The notes below the pieces were generated by a model. It was not told the DNA's origin. It worked only from the letters and a program-made list of their open reading frames with translations, and did no database searches. A stretch of DNA of 64,000 nucleotides from SCRA01 sp035533275 (lineage in GTDB: Bacteria; Vulcanimicrobiota; Vulcanimicrobiia; Vulcanimicrobiales; SCRA01), in NCBI GenBank assembly GCA_035533275.1, contig DATLUD010000032.1, positions 1-64,000 of the forward strand, in the 5' to 3' direction. This document shows positions 17,091 through 26,051 of this stretch, one piece after another. A program made the position numbers and the translations under genes. Positions within the stretch are counted from its first letter, which is position 1, and every line of letters begins with the position of its first letter.

Positions 17091-18337
17091 GATGCGCCCC
17101 CTGTCGCGCTTGCGGCGGCGGCGACGCGAATGACGCCTGCTCGTTCCAGTTCCGCGATCTCGGCATCCGAGACGGCGAGCACGTCTCGCAAGACCTCGGC
17201 GGTGTGCTCGCCGAGAACGGGAGGCGCGACCGGACGATCGACGCCCTCGCCGCCGAGCCGAAGCGGTGGGCCGGGAACGCGCACGTCCCCGTATTCCGGA
17301 TGCGAGAGCATCGGAAACATGCCGCGTGCCTGAGTCTGCGGGTGCTCGAGCGCTTCGGGGACCGAGAAGATGGCGCTGGCCGGGACGCCGCTGCGCTCGA
17401 GGAGCTCTTCCCACGCGGCGGTGGTGCGTTCGGCGACGATCTCCTCGACGAGACGCTCCAGCTCCACGCGGTTGGCCATGCGATCCTGCGTCCGGCGATA
17501 CCGCGGGTCGGCCGCCAGGTCCTCGCGGCCGACGGCGGCGCAAAAGAGCTGCCAGAACTTGCTCGTGAAGATCGCGATGGCGAGCCAGCCGTCCTTCGTG
17601 CGAAAGGTTCCGTACGGCACGACGCTGGGGTGACGCGATCCCGTGCGCCGCGGAGTCGAGCCGGTGGCGTCGTAGAGCGTGGCCATGTAGCCCAGCAGCG
17701 AGACGAGGCCGTCGTGCAGGGCGACGTCGACGTGGCGCGGCGGCTGTCCGCGGTCGCGACCGCGCAGGGCCGCGAGGATGCCGATCGCCGCCAAGAGGCC
17801 GCCGGTGAGGTCGCCGATCGGTATGGAGATCCTGACCGGCGGGCCGGCCGGCTCTCCGTTCGTGCTCAGCACGCCGCTGATGGCCTGCGTGATGATGTCG
17901 TAGGCGAGGCGATCGCGCAACGGCCCGTCTCGGCCGAAGCCGGAGATCGAGCAGAGGATGAGCGCCGGGTTGACGCTCCGGAGGGCATCGTCGTCCAGAC
18001 CGATCCGCTCCATCGTACCGGGGCGAAAGTTCTCGACGAGCACGTCGGCGTCGCGGCAGAGGTCCAGGACGAGCTCCCTGCCCCGCGGCGTGGTCACGTC
18101 GATCGCGACGCTCTTCTTGTTGCGGTTGACGGCCAGATAGTAGTGACTCTGGCCGTGCTTGAAGGGGGCGCTGTGCCGCGTGGTGTCGCCGCCCTTCGGG
18201 TGCTCGACCTTGATGACGGAGGCGCCGAGGTCGCCCAGGAGCATCGTGGCGTAGGGACCGGCGAGCACGCGCGTCAGGTCGACGACGCGAACGCCGTCGA
18301 GAGGTCCCCGCCGCGCACCAGCCTCTGCCCGCACCAT
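17087..18337 (-). CDS. CaiB/BaiF (class III) CoA transferase, first gene of the 13-gene operon
   Basis: A 416-residue family III CoA transferase. The ATG at 18337 is chosen for its GGAGGAGCTGC ribosome site; the frame is open further upstream but without a site. Motifs are LDGVRVVDLTRVLAGPYATMLLGDLGA, KVEHPKGGDTTR, NRNKKSVAIDV, the catalytic Asp176 in PIGDLTGG, and LGEHTAEVLRDVL near the C-terminus. It heads the (-) transcript running to 5244 and is divergent from a GntR regulator (18543), whose likely operator lies between them. Its probable job is to load the imported acid with CoA. Confidence 0.93.
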   Translation of the reverse strand: MVRAEAGARRGPLDGVRVVDLTRVLAGPYATMLLGDLGASVIKVEHPKGGDTTRHSAPFKHGQSHYYLAVNRNKKSVAIDVTTPRGRELVLDLCRDADVLVENFRPGTMERIGLDDDALRSVNPALILCSISGFGRDGPLRDRLAYDIITQAISGVLSTNGEPAGPPVRISIPIGDLTGGLLAAIGILAALRGRDRGQPPRHVDVALHDGLVSLLGYMATLYDATGSTPRRTGSRHPSVVPYGTFRTKDGWLAIAIFTSKFWQLFCAAVGREDLAADPRYRRTQDRMANRVELERLVEEIVAERTTAAWEELLERSGVPASAIFSVPEALEHPQTQARGMFPMLSHPEYGDVRVPGPPLRLGGEGVDRPVAPPVLGEHTAEVLRDVLAVSDAEIAELERAGVIRVAAAASATGGAS

Positions 18338-18420
18338 GCAGCTCCTCCATTGCTTGGACACGCTTGAGCAATCCGCGGCCCGTCCCGAGGAATGGCAAGG
18401 AACGGCCGCTTCTTCACCGA

Positions 18421-18457
18421 ATCTAACTTTGCGACAATTATTGTAACAATTTTGTAT
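18421..18457. promoter_or_regulatory. divergent promoter with overlapping palindromes (GntR operator candidate)
   Basis: An AT-rich island in otherwise GC-rich DNA, between divergent genes. Three overlapping palindromes are visible: ACAAT-T-ATTGT (18434-18444), ATTGT-A-ACAAT (18440-18450) and ACAATTTTGT (18446-18455). Leftward, TTGTTA (complement of 18444-18449) and TTAGAT (complement of 18421-18426) are 17 bp apart. Rightward, TTGCGA (18429-18434) and TTGTAT (18452-18457) are 17 bp apart. A repressor bound here would block both directions; the adjacent GntR protein is the obvious candidate. Confidence 0.65.
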
Positions 18458-18542
18458 GTATCCTGCCACATGGACCGTCCCAAGTCAAGAGGATGCTTTC
18501 GACGCGAAGGCCAAGTCGCGGGCCAACCAGCCTGGAGCCAGG

Positions 18543-19247
18543 ATGCCAAAGCAGACCAAGGGCCGAGTCAAGCGCGGCCTTCACGATCCGACCGAAAGCA
18601 TCCGCGAGGCCATCGCGAGCGGCCGCTTTCACCCGAATGAGCGTTTGGTGGAGGAGTCGCTCTCGCAGCTTTTCCGCGCGAACCGAAGCGCCGTGCGCCT
18701 TGCCCTCGCGCGCCTGGAGCAAGAAGGCCTCGTCGTTCGCGAACCAAACCGGGGGGCACGCGTCCGCGTCGTCTTGCCTCATGAGGCGGTACAATTGGCC
18801 GAGGCCCGCTCCGTCCTCGAGGCGCTCATCGCACGCCACGCCGCGACCAACGTTACCCCGGCGGACGCCGACGAGCTGCGCGGCATACAACGGGAGCTCG
18901 AGCGGCTCTACGCGGCCGGGGATCTGATGGCGTATCTCTCCGAGAACGTCCGTCTACATTCCGCCATCGTTCGCATCGCGAACCAGGAGGTCGCCGCCAA
19001 ACTCCTGCGGGGCCTGCGCTACCAGAGCGTCTCCGCGCAGTTCCGCTCGTTCCTGCAGCCGGGGCGGCCGACGGAATCGGTCAGCGAGCACGCGGCGCTG
19101 GTGGACGCCATCGTCTCGGGCGACCCCGATGCCGCCGAGCATGCGATGCGCAGCCACCTCGACGCCGCGGTGGAATCGGTCAAGCGCGCCATTGCCAGCC
19201 TCGCGCCCGACGGCCATGCCGACTCGGCTCACACGGAGGTGGATTGA
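18543..19247 (+). CDS. GntR-family (FadR/FCD type) transcriptional regulator
   Basis: A 234-residue regulator. The N-terminal winged helix is HDPTESIREAIASGRFHPNERLVEESLSQLF...AVRLALARLEQEGLVVREPNRGARV. An FCD-type helical effector domain follows (LAEARSVLEALIARHAA, HSAIVRIANQE, SEHAALVDAIVSGDPDAAEHAMRSHL). FCD regulators usually bind a carboxylic acid. The start is taken at MPKQTKGRVKRG (18543) with TGGAGCCAGG just upstream; the frame is open to 18456. It is divergent from the CoA transferase operon and probably represses it and itself. The next gene starts 3 bp later. Confidence 0.9.
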   Translation: MPKQTKGRVKRGLHDPTESIREAIASGRFHPNERLVEESLSQLFRANRSAVRLALARLEQEGLVVREPNRGARVRVVLPHEAVQLAEARSVLEALIARHAATNVTPADADELRGIQRELERLYAAGDLMAYLSENVRLHSAIVRIANQEVAAKLLRGLRYQSVSAQFRSFLQPGRPTESVSEHAALVDAIVSGDPDAAEHAMRSHLDAAVESVKRAIASLAPDGHADSAHTEVD

Positions 19248-19250
19248 ACG

Positions 19251-20093
19251 ATGCCTCACCCCTTGCGGTCGCCGTCGTTCGCCGTACCCGAAGGCGCGTG
19301 CGACTGCCACTTTCACGTCTTCGCGTCCACGGCGTCGTACCCGTTCACGCCCGAGCGCAGCTACACGCCGGGGCCCGCTCCGCTTTCCGCGTACCGTGAC
19401 CTGCAGAGCACCTTGGGCATTCAACGCGGCGTGCTGGTGCAGCCGAGCGTCTACGGAACCGACAACCGGCTCCTCATCGACGTCCTGCGCGAGAACCGCG
19501 ACCTGCGCGGCGTTGCCGTGGTGGACGACCGCGTGAGCGATCACGAGCTCTCCGAGCTGCATCGCGCGGGCGTGCGCGGCATCCGGATCAATACGTTCTC
19601 CGGCGCGGGCGTGGACGTGGAGCTCCTCGAGAGGCTCGCGCAGCGGGTGGCCGGGCTGGGATGGCACATTCAGCTGTTCGTCTCGGGCCGGCAAGTTGCC
19701 GAGCTCGAAGAGCGGATCCTCGAGCTCCCGGTGCACGTCGTCTTCGATCATCTCGGCAACGTACCGGCCTCCGAGGGCATCGATGCCGCGGGGTTTCGTT
19801 CGCTGCTGCGCATGCTTGCGAGCGGCCGAGTGTGGGTGAAGCTCTCCGGCGCATACCGCGTGACCGAAGAGGGTCCGCCGTACCGCGACACGATCGCCAT
19901 GGCGCGTGCCCTGGTGGAGGCGGCTCCAGAGCGTGCCGTATGGGGCAGCGATTGGCCGCATCCGAAGCTGGACGGGCGTCCGGAGCCCGACGACACGGCA
20001 CTGCTCGACCTGCTGGCCTTTTGGGCGCCCGACGCCGCGGTGCGCAAGAGGATCCTGGTGGACAATCCCGCGCATCTGTACGACTTCACGTAG
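19251..20093 (+). CDS. amidohydrolase-family metal-dependent hydrolase (LigI-like)
   Basis: A 280-residue TIM-barrel hydrolase of the amidohydrolase-2 group. It has the opening metal motif CDCHFHVF (about residues 17-24), a central RGIRINTFSGAG strand, FDHLGN with a metal His, and the closing GSDWPHP motif with the catalytic Asp. The family includes lactonases such as 2-pyrone-4,6-dicarboxylate hydrolase and small amide or ester hydrolases acting on carboxylated substrates. It follows the GntR gene by 3 bp, so it is co-transcribed and probably acts on the same substrate class as the divergent operon. The exact reaction is unknown. Confidence 0.88.
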   Translation: MPHPLRSPSFAVPEGACDCHFHVFASTASYPFTPERSYTPGPAPLSAYRDLQSTLGIQRGVLVQPSVYGTDNRLLIDVLRENRDLRGVAVVDDRVSDHELSELHRAGVRGIRINTFSGAGVDVELLERLAQRVAGLGWHIQLFVSGRQVAELEERILELPVHVVFDHLGNVPASEGIDAAGFRSLLRMLASGRVWVKLSGAYRVTEEGPPYRDTIAMARALVEAAPERAVWGSDWPHPKLDGRPEPDDTALLDLLAFWAPDAAVRKRILVDNPAHLYDFT

Positions 20094-20110
20094 GGCGCCG
20101 CTGAGCGCCC
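20093..20110 (+). terminator. GC hairpin after the amidohydrolase (weak terminator or processing site)
   Basis: GGGCGC / GCGCCC form a 6-bp stem with a 6-nt loop, starting at the last base of the stop codon. No U-run follows, so intrinsic termination is doubtful. The remaining sequence to 20345 shows no gene I can support. Confidence 0.3.
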
Positions 20111-20345
20111 GCTCTCCAGAGCGAGGGAAGGAGGCAATGCGCCACCTTCCCCCGTGGCGCTGTCGTCAGCGGGCAAAAGAAACTTCTTACAAGCCAGAAG
20201 GCGAAGGGTCACCTCCGCGTCAACCGAATGCCCGTATACGCGGAGCTGTTGCAGAATCGCGCCTAGCAGAGAAGATCGCTGGACCGCGCGGTCGCGGCAA
20301 CGAGCTCGAGGCGAGGGCGCACCGTTGACCGGCCAACCGCACGAC

Positions 20346-21980
20346 ATGACACCGATCATCGACCTTCTCGCGGAGCGAGGGACCGGTGCCGTTCGCTCGC
20401 GGCATCCGATCTACGTGGATTACTTGCCCCCGTGCAATCAGGCATGTCCCGCCGGAGAGAACGTCCAAGCGTGGCTGGCGCTGGCGCAAGCCGGACGCTA
20501 CCGTGAGGCGTGGCTGGAGCTGGTGAAGGACAATCCCTTGCCGGCCGTGCACGGGCGCGTCTGCTACCACCCCTGTGAATCCCACTGCAATCGCGGCGAG
20601 CTGGACGTTGCCATCAGCATCCATGCCGTGGAGCGCTTTCTGGGAGACCTTGCCACCAGCGAGGGCTGGCGCTTCCCCGTGGCGGCGCCCACCGGCAAGC
20701 GCGTGCTCATCGTCGGCGCCGGACCCTGTGGCCTCTCGGCCGCCTATCACCTCGCGAGCATGGGACACGCGGTCGAGGTGCGCGACGCCGGCTCTGAGCC
20801 TGGGGGCATGCTGCACTTCGGCATTCCCGCCTACCGTCTTCCACGCAACGACCTCTTGCAGGAGGTGCGCCGCATCGAGGAGATGGGCGTCACGTTCGTG
20901 CTCAACCACGAAGTCCGCGACGTCCGCGCCGAGCGGGACGCCGGGGGCTTCGATGCCGTGCTCGTCGCGATCGGCATGCAGATCGACCGGCGCGTGGAGA
21001 TTCCCGCGCGCGACGCCAGCCGCGTGCTCTCGGCCATCCAGCTCTTGCGGGACATCGAGGAGAACCAGGCACCCGTGCTGGGCAGACGCGTCGTGATCTA
21101 CGGCGGCGGAAACACGGCGATGGATGCCGCCAGATCCGCCCGGCGCTTGGGCGCGACGGAGCCCTTGATCGTCTATCGCCGCGACCGCACGCATATGCGG
21201 GCGCACGACTTCGAGCTCCAGGAGGCGCTGACCGAGGGCGTCACGGTCAAGTGGCTGAGCACCATCAGCAGCATCGGCGAGGGTGACCTCACGGTCGAGC
21301 TGATGGAGCTGGACGAGCACGGCGTTCCGCAGCCCACGGGCCGGTTCGAGCGCCTCGAAGCCGACGCCGTCGTGCTGGCGCTGGGACAGGAAGTGGAATC
21401 CGCGTTTCTGCGGTCCGTTCCCGGCATCGCGTTTCGCCGCGACGGCAGCATCGCCGTCGACGAGAACCTGATGACGGGACACCCGGGCATCTTCGCCGGC
21501 GGCGACGTGATCCCGGACGAGCACTCCGCGACGGTGGCCGTGGGGCACGGCAAGAAGGCGGCGCGCGCCATCGACGCATGGCTGCGCGGCGAGGTGCGTG
21601 CCAAGCCCGAGAAGCACCCCGTCGTCACCTACGAGATGCTCAACCTGCCGATCTACAGCGACGTGGAGCCGAAGGCGGAGCGCACCATCGAGCTGGAGGA
21701 GCGCCTGGAGGGCTTCGACGAGGTGGTGGTGGGTCTGACGGAGCCCGAGGCCAGATACGAGGCGCAGCGCTGCCTCTCGTGCGGCAACTGCTTCGAGTGC
21801 GATCAGTGTTACGCCGCGTGCCCGGAGACCGCGATCATCAAGCTCGGCCCGGGCCGGCGCTACGAGGTGGACTATGAGCGCTGCACCGGCTGCGCCGTGT
21901 GCTTCGCGCAGTGCCCGTGCCGCGCCATCGAGATGATCGCGGAGCCAAGCGCCGTGGCGTTCGGAGGCGTTCCCTCATGA
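20346..21980 (+). CDS. GltD-like FAD/NAD(P) oxidoreductase with C-terminal 2[4Fe-4S] ferredoxin domain
   Basis: A 544-residue flavoprotein related to the glutamate synthase small subunit. The N-terminal Fe-S region has CNQACPAGENVQAW and CYHPCESHCNRG. FAD-binding GAGPCGLSAAYHLASMG is near residue 120, NAD(P)-binding GGGNTAMDAARSARRLG follows, and the closing FAD motif is GIFAGGDV. The C-terminus carries two cluster motifs, CFECDQCYAACP and CTGCAVCFAQCPC. The start ATG at 20346 is conservative; the open frame extends to 20154 without homology. Its stop overlaps the next gene (ATGA), an oxoacid:ferredoxin oxidoreductase. It probably moves electrons between that enzyme, ferredoxin and NAD(P)H. 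Confidence 0.93.
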   Translation: MTPIIDLLAERGTGAVRSRHPIYVDYLPPCNQACPAGENVQAWLALAQAGRYREAWLELVKDNPLPAVHGRVCYHPCESHCNRGELDVAISIHAVERFLGDLATSEGWRFPVAAPTGKRVLIVGAGPCGLSAAYHLASMGHAVEVRDAGSEPGGMLHFGIPAYRLPRNDLLQEVRRIEEMGVTFVLNHEVRDVRAERDAGGFDAVLVAIGMQIDRRVEIPARDASRVLSAIQLLRDIEENQAPVLGRRVVIYGGGNTAMDAARSARRLGATEPLIVYRRDRTHMRAHDFELQEALTEGVTVKWLSTISSIGEGDLTVELMELDEHGVPQPTGRFERLEADAVVLALGQEVESAFLRSVPGIAFRRDGSIAVDENLMTGHPGIFAGGDVIPDEHSATVAVGHGKKAARAIDAWLRGEVRAKPEKHPVVTYEMLNLPIYSDVEPKAERTIELEERLEGFDEVVVGLTEPEARYEAQRCLSCGNCFECDQCYAACPETAIIKLGPGRRYEVDYERCTGCAVCFAQCPCRAIEMIAEPSAVAFGGVPS

Positions 21981-24900
21981 AGAAACCGACCGTGACGATC
22001 GACGGCAACACGGCCGTCGCGCACGTCGCCTATCGCGTCAACGAAGTGTGCGCGATCTTCCCGATCACGCCATCGTCGACGATGGCGGAGCTGGCGGACG
22101 AATGGTCCTCCGCCGGACTCCGGAACATCTGGGGCACCGTCCCGGTGGTCCAGCAGATGCAGAGCGAAGGCGGGGCGGCAGGGGCGGTTCACGGCTCGCT
22201 CCAATCGGGGGCGCTCACGACGACCTTCACGGCCTCTCAGGGTCTGCTGCTGATGCTGCCCAACATGTTCAAGATCGCCGGTGAGCTGACGCCGACGGTC
22301 TTCCACGTGGCGGCGCGCTCGATCGCCACGCAGGCGCTCTCCATCTTCGGCGATCATTCGGACGTCATGGCGGCGCGGGGCACCGGCTTCGCGCTCCTGA
22401 GCTCGGGCTCGGTGCAGGAGGCGCACGACTTCGCGCTGATCGCGCAGGCGGCGACGCTGGAGGGCCGCGTTCCGATCCTGCACTTCTTCGACGGCTTTCG
22501 CACCTCGCACGAGGTGAACACCATCGAGCTGCTCGACGACGAGCAGATTCGCGCGATGATCGACGACCACTGGGTCTGGGAGCATCGCCGGCGCGCGCTC
22601 AACCCGGAGCACCCCTTCATCCGCGGCACCGCGCACAATCCCGATACGTTCTTCCAAGCGCGCGAGACGGTCAATCCCTTCTACGCCCGCATGCCGGAGA
22701 TCGTGCAAGCGGCGATGCGGCGCTTCGCCGAGCGCTCGGGGCGCAGCTACTCGCTGGTGGAGTACGACGGCGATCCCGACGCGCAGCGCGCGATCGTGGT
22801 GATGGGATCGGCGGCCGAGACGGCGCGCGAGACGGCGCGGGTCTTGCGCGGGCGCGGTGAGCGCGTGGGCGTCGTGCAGGTGCACCTCTACCGCCCGTTC
22901 CCGGCCCAGGCGCTGCTCGACGCGATTCCCGCCTCGTGCACCGCGCTGGCGGTCCTCGACCGGACCAAGGAGCCGGGCGCGCCCGGCGAGCCGCTCTATC
23001 TCGACGTGGTCACGACGCTCGCGACGGCGCTGGGCGACGGCCATCGCGCCGGGATGCCGCGCGTCATCGGCGGCCGCTACGGCCTCTCGTCCAAAGACTT
23101 CACTCCGGCCATGGCGCGCGCCGTCTTCGACGAGCTGAAGAGCGAGGCGCCGAAGAACGGCTTCACCGTCGGGATCGAGGACGACGTCTCCGGAAGCAGC
23201 CTGCCCTACGACCGGTCGTTCGGCATCGAGCCGGATGACGTGGTTCGAGCCGTGTTCTACGGCCTGGGCGCCGACGGGACGGTGGGGGCGAACAAGAACA
23301 GCGTCAAGATCATCGGCGAGGACGCCGGTCTCTTCGCCCAGGCGTACTTCGAGTACGACTCGCACAAGTCCGGCGCGCTGACGGTCTCGCATCTGCGCTT
23401 CGGCCCGCGTCCGATCCGCGCGCCGTACGCCGTGAGCTCCGCGAACTTCGTCTCGTGCCACCGCTTCGACTTCCTCTCTCGCCTCGACGTGCTGCGCGCG
23501 GCCTTGCCCGGCGCGACGTTCCTGTTGAACAGCCCGTACGGCCCCGAGGAGGTCTGGGACCGGCTGCCGCGCTCGGTGCAGAGAGAGATCATCGGCAAGC
23601 GCCTACGCTTCCACGTGATCGACGCCTCGCGCGTGGCGCAGGAGGCGGGCCTGGGCGGACGGATCAACACCGTGCTGCAAACCTGCTTCTTCGCGCTCGC
23701 GGGCGTCCTGCCCAAGGACGACGCCATCGAGCGCATCAAGCAGGGTATCCGCAAGAGCTACGGTCAGAAGGGCGCGGACGTCCTTCGCGCAAACTTCGCG
23801 GCCGTCGATCGCGCGCTCGACGAGCTGCGGGAGGTCGCGGTTCCGGCGGCGGTCACCAGCACCTTCGAGATCCCGCCGCTCGTGCCGCCGACCGCGCCGG
23901 AGTTCGTGCGATCGGTGACCGCGAAGATGTTCGCCGGCTTGGGCGACGAGCTGCCGGTGAGCGCGATGCCCGTGGACGGAACGTTCCCGTCCGGGACGGC
24001 GGCCTACGAGAAGCGCGGCGTCTCGGACGAGGCGCCGGTGTGGGAGCCCGACCTCTGCATCCAATGCGGGCGCTGCAGCTTCGTCTGCCCGCACAGCATC
24101 ATCCGCGCGAAGTACTACGACCGGCACAAGCTGGCCGATGCTCCGGGATCGTTCAAGTCGGCACCCGCCAACGCCAGGGGCTACCCGGACGTGTACTACA
24201 CGCTGGAGTTCTCCGTCGACGACTGCACGGGATGCGGCCTCTGCGTCGAGGTCTGCCCCGCTGAGAGCCCGGCCGTCCCGGGGATGAAGGCGGTGAACCT
24301 GGCGGAGAAGGCGCCGCTGCTCGAGCAGTCGCACGAGAACTTCTCCTTCTTCCAGCGGCTGCCCGTGAACGATCGTGCCCGCGTGGACTTCGCGAACGTG
24401 CGCGGCGTGCAGTTCTTGGAGCCGACCTTCGAGTTCTCCGGCGCCTGCGCGGGGTGCGGCGAGACGCCGTACCTCAAGGTGCTCTCTCAGCTCTTCGGCG
24501 ACCGCGCGCAGATCGCCAACGCGACGGGGTGCTCCTCCATCTACGGCGGCAATCTTCCCGCCACGCCGTGGACCACCAACAGCGAAGGGCGGGGTCCGGC
24601 CTGGTCGAACTCGCTCTTCGAGGACGACGCGGAGTTCGGGTTCGGCTTCCGGCTCGCGATCGACAAGCACCTGGAGCTGGCGCAGGCCCTGCTCTCCGAG
24701 CTGGCGCCGCAGCTGGGGCCGCGGGTCGTCGAGGAGATCCTAGGGGCGCGCCAGATCGAGGAGTCGGAGATCCGCGCCCAGCGCGTGCGCCTGGCGGAGC
24801 TCAAAGCCCGGCTCTTCGCGCTCGACGACGATCGCGCGCGCCATCTGCTCTCCGTGGTGGACCTGCTGGTCAGGCGCAGCGTCTGGATCGTGGGCGGCGA

Positions 24901-25552
24901 CGGCTGGGCCTACGACATCGGCTCCGGCGGGCTGGACCACGTGATCGCCAGCGGCCGCGACGTCAACGTCTTGGTGCTCGACACCGGCGTCTACTCGAAT
25001 ACGGGCGGGCAGGCGTCGAAGGCCACGCCGCTGGGCGCGGCGGCGAAGTTCGCCTCCGCCGGCAAGCGCATTCCTCGCAAGGACCTCGCGCTCCAGGCCA
25101 TCGCGTACGGCAACGTGTACGTGGCGCAGATCGCGATGGGGGCAAGCCTGCAGCACACGCTGTTGGCGCTGCGCGAGGCCGAAGCCTACGAGGGACCCTC
25201 GCTGCTGCTGGCCTACAGCCACTGCATCGCTCACGGCTACGACATGCGCGACGGCCTTGCGCAGCAGGACCTCGCCGTCGCCAGCGGCTACTGGCCGCTG
25301 TTCCGCTTCAACCCGGCCATGCGTAAGGTCGGCGTGAACCCCTTCCGTCTCGACTCGCCGCGGCCCACGATCGCGTTCAAGGATTACGCCTACAACGAGC
25401 TGCGCTACAAGACGCTGACGCGGGACCGCCCGGCCGAGGCGGAGACGCTGCTGGAGACGGCGCAGACCGGGGTCACCGCGAAGTACCGGCAATACGAGGA
25501 GTTGGCCTCGCGCGACGGGAGCCGTTTCCAGCTGCTTGGCGCTCGCGCCTAG
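21977..25552 (+). CDS. nifJ: pyruvate:ferredoxin (flavodoxin) oxidoreductase, single-chain NifJ type
   Basis: A 1191-residue enzyme, the normal length for single-chain PFOR, that converts pyruvate and CoA to acetyl-CoA, CO2 and reduced ferredoxin. The domains are in the expected order: domain I with FPITPSSTMAELADEW, the gamma-like domain, and a ferredoxin domain with CIQCGRCSFVCP and CTGCGLCVEVCP. The TPP domain with the proximal cluster follows, with CAGCGETPY, CSSIYGG, GGDGWAYDIGSGGLDHV and DTGVYSNTGGQASKATPLG. It is coupled by ATGA to the GltD-like gene. Low-potential electrons made here could drive a reductive step elsewhere in the region. A different 2-oxoacid cannot be excluded. Confidence 0.95.
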   Translation: MKKPTVTIDGNTAVAHVAYRVNEVCAIFPITPSSTMAELADEWSSAGLRNIWGTVPVVQQMQSEGGAAGAVHGSLQSGALTTTFTASQGLLLMLPNMFKIAGELTPTVFHVAARSIATQALSIFGDHSDVMAARGTGFALLSSGSVQEAHDFALIAQAATLEGRVPILHFFDGFRTSHEVNTIELLDDEQIRAMIDDHWVWEHRRRALNPEHPFIRGTAHNPDTFFQARETVNPFYARMPEIVQAAMRRFAERSGRSYSLVEYDGDPDAQRAIVVMGSAAETARETARVLRGRGERVGVVQVHLYRPFPAQALLDAIPASCTALAVLDRTKEPGAPGEPLYLDVVTTLATALGDGHRAGMPRVIGGRYGLSSKDFTPAMARAVFDELKSEAPKNGFTVGIEDDVSGSSLPYDRSFGIEPDDVVRAVFYGLGADGTVGANKNSVKIIGEDAGLFAQAYFEYDSHKSGALTVSHLRFGPRPIRAPYAVSSANFVSCHRFDFLSRLDVLRAALPGATFLLNSPYGPEEVWDRLPRSVQREIIGKRLRFHVIDASRVAQEAGLGGRINTVLQTCFFALAGVLPKDDAIERIKQGIRKSYGQKGADVLRANFAAVDRALDELREVAVPAAVTSTFEIPPLVPPTAPEFVRSVTAKMFAGLGDELPVSAMPVDGTFPSGTAAYEKRGVSDEAPVWEPDLCIQCGRCSFVCPHSIIRAKYYDRHKLADAPGSFKSAPANARGYPDVYYTLEFSVDDCTGCGLCVEVCPAESPAVPGMKAVNLAEKAPLLEQSHENFSFFQRLPVNDRARVDFANVRGVQFLEPTFEFSGACAGCGETPYLKVLSQLFGDRAQIANATGCSSIYGGNLPATPWTTNSEGRGPAWSNSLFEDDAEFGFGFRLAIDKHLELAQALLSELAPQLGPRVVEEILGARQIEESEIRAQRVRLAELKARLFALDDDRARHLLSVVDLLVRRSVWIVGGDGWAYDIGSGGLDHVIASGRDVNVLVLDTGVYSNTGGQASKATPLGAAAKFASAGKRIPRKDLALQAIAYGNVYVAQIAMGASLQHTLLALREAEAYEGPSLLLAYSHCIAHGYDMRDGLAQQDLAVASGYWPLFRFNPAMRKVGVNPFRLDSPRPTIAFKDYAYNELRYKTLTRDRPAEAETLLETAQTGVTAKYRQYEELASRDGSRFQLLGARA

Positions 25553-26040
25553 GGCTCCGCGTCCGACGCATCGCGCTTGGCCGGGGCCGCGGGACGGCCT
25601 CCGCGGCGGCGTGTGCAGACGTGCGCCTCAACCCATCGAGTCTCCAGCACGGTGCTCCCATCCGGCAGGCGCCGCCGGTAGCGGTGCCAGTGGCCGGCCC
25701 GCAGATGGGAACCCACGAGCGCGCGCTCCGCGCCCGGGCAGCCGTGCACGGCGGCGAGGTGAGCCGTCGCGGCGCGGCGAGCGCGGGCCTTGGCGATGTG
25801 GGCGTAGTCGACGACCTCGCGGTCGACGGGGATGACCAGACCGCAGAAGGCACAGCGGTAGGCGACGGTCCGACGGCGCTCGCGCACCTCCATGCCACAC
25901 GGGTACGGAAGGCTGGAGAGACCACGAGGCGCCGGAGTCCCGATCGGGCAGAGCGGGGAGGGATCGCCGGCGACGGCCGCGTCGCGCCAGCACCGCAGCG
26001 CCTGCTCGCAGTACGCGAGCCCCGGGTCCGTTCGCTTCAT
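25549..26040 (-). CDS. hypothetical small zinc-ribbon-like protein
   Basis: A 163-residue protein I do not recognise. The middle has AYRCAFCGLVIPVDREVV followed by HLAAVHGCPG, a Cys/His pattern that could bind zinc, and the C-terminus is very basic (CTRRRGGRPAAPAKR). It begins 11 bp after the cytochrome c stop on the same strand and converges on the PFOR gene with a 4-bp overlap. The coding assignment rests on position and on the CxxC pattern. A competing open frame on the other strand (25621-26121) looks like a shadow. Confidence 0.5.
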   Translation of the reverse strand: MKRTDPGLAYCEQALRCWRDAAVAGDPSPLCPIGTPAPRGLSSLPYPCGMEVRERRRTVAYRCAFCGLVIPVDREVVDYAHIAKARARRAATAHLAAVHGCPGAERALVGSHLRAGHWHRYRRRLPDGSTVLETRWVEAHVCTRRRGGRPAAPAKRDASDAEP

Positions 26041-26051
26041 CGGGGACGAGC

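Noticed and set aside
15894..18398. 834-residue single CoA transferase reading
   Set aside because: The first half is out of frame with the real first transferase (17087-18337). Only the part from the GTG at 17090 has family motifs.
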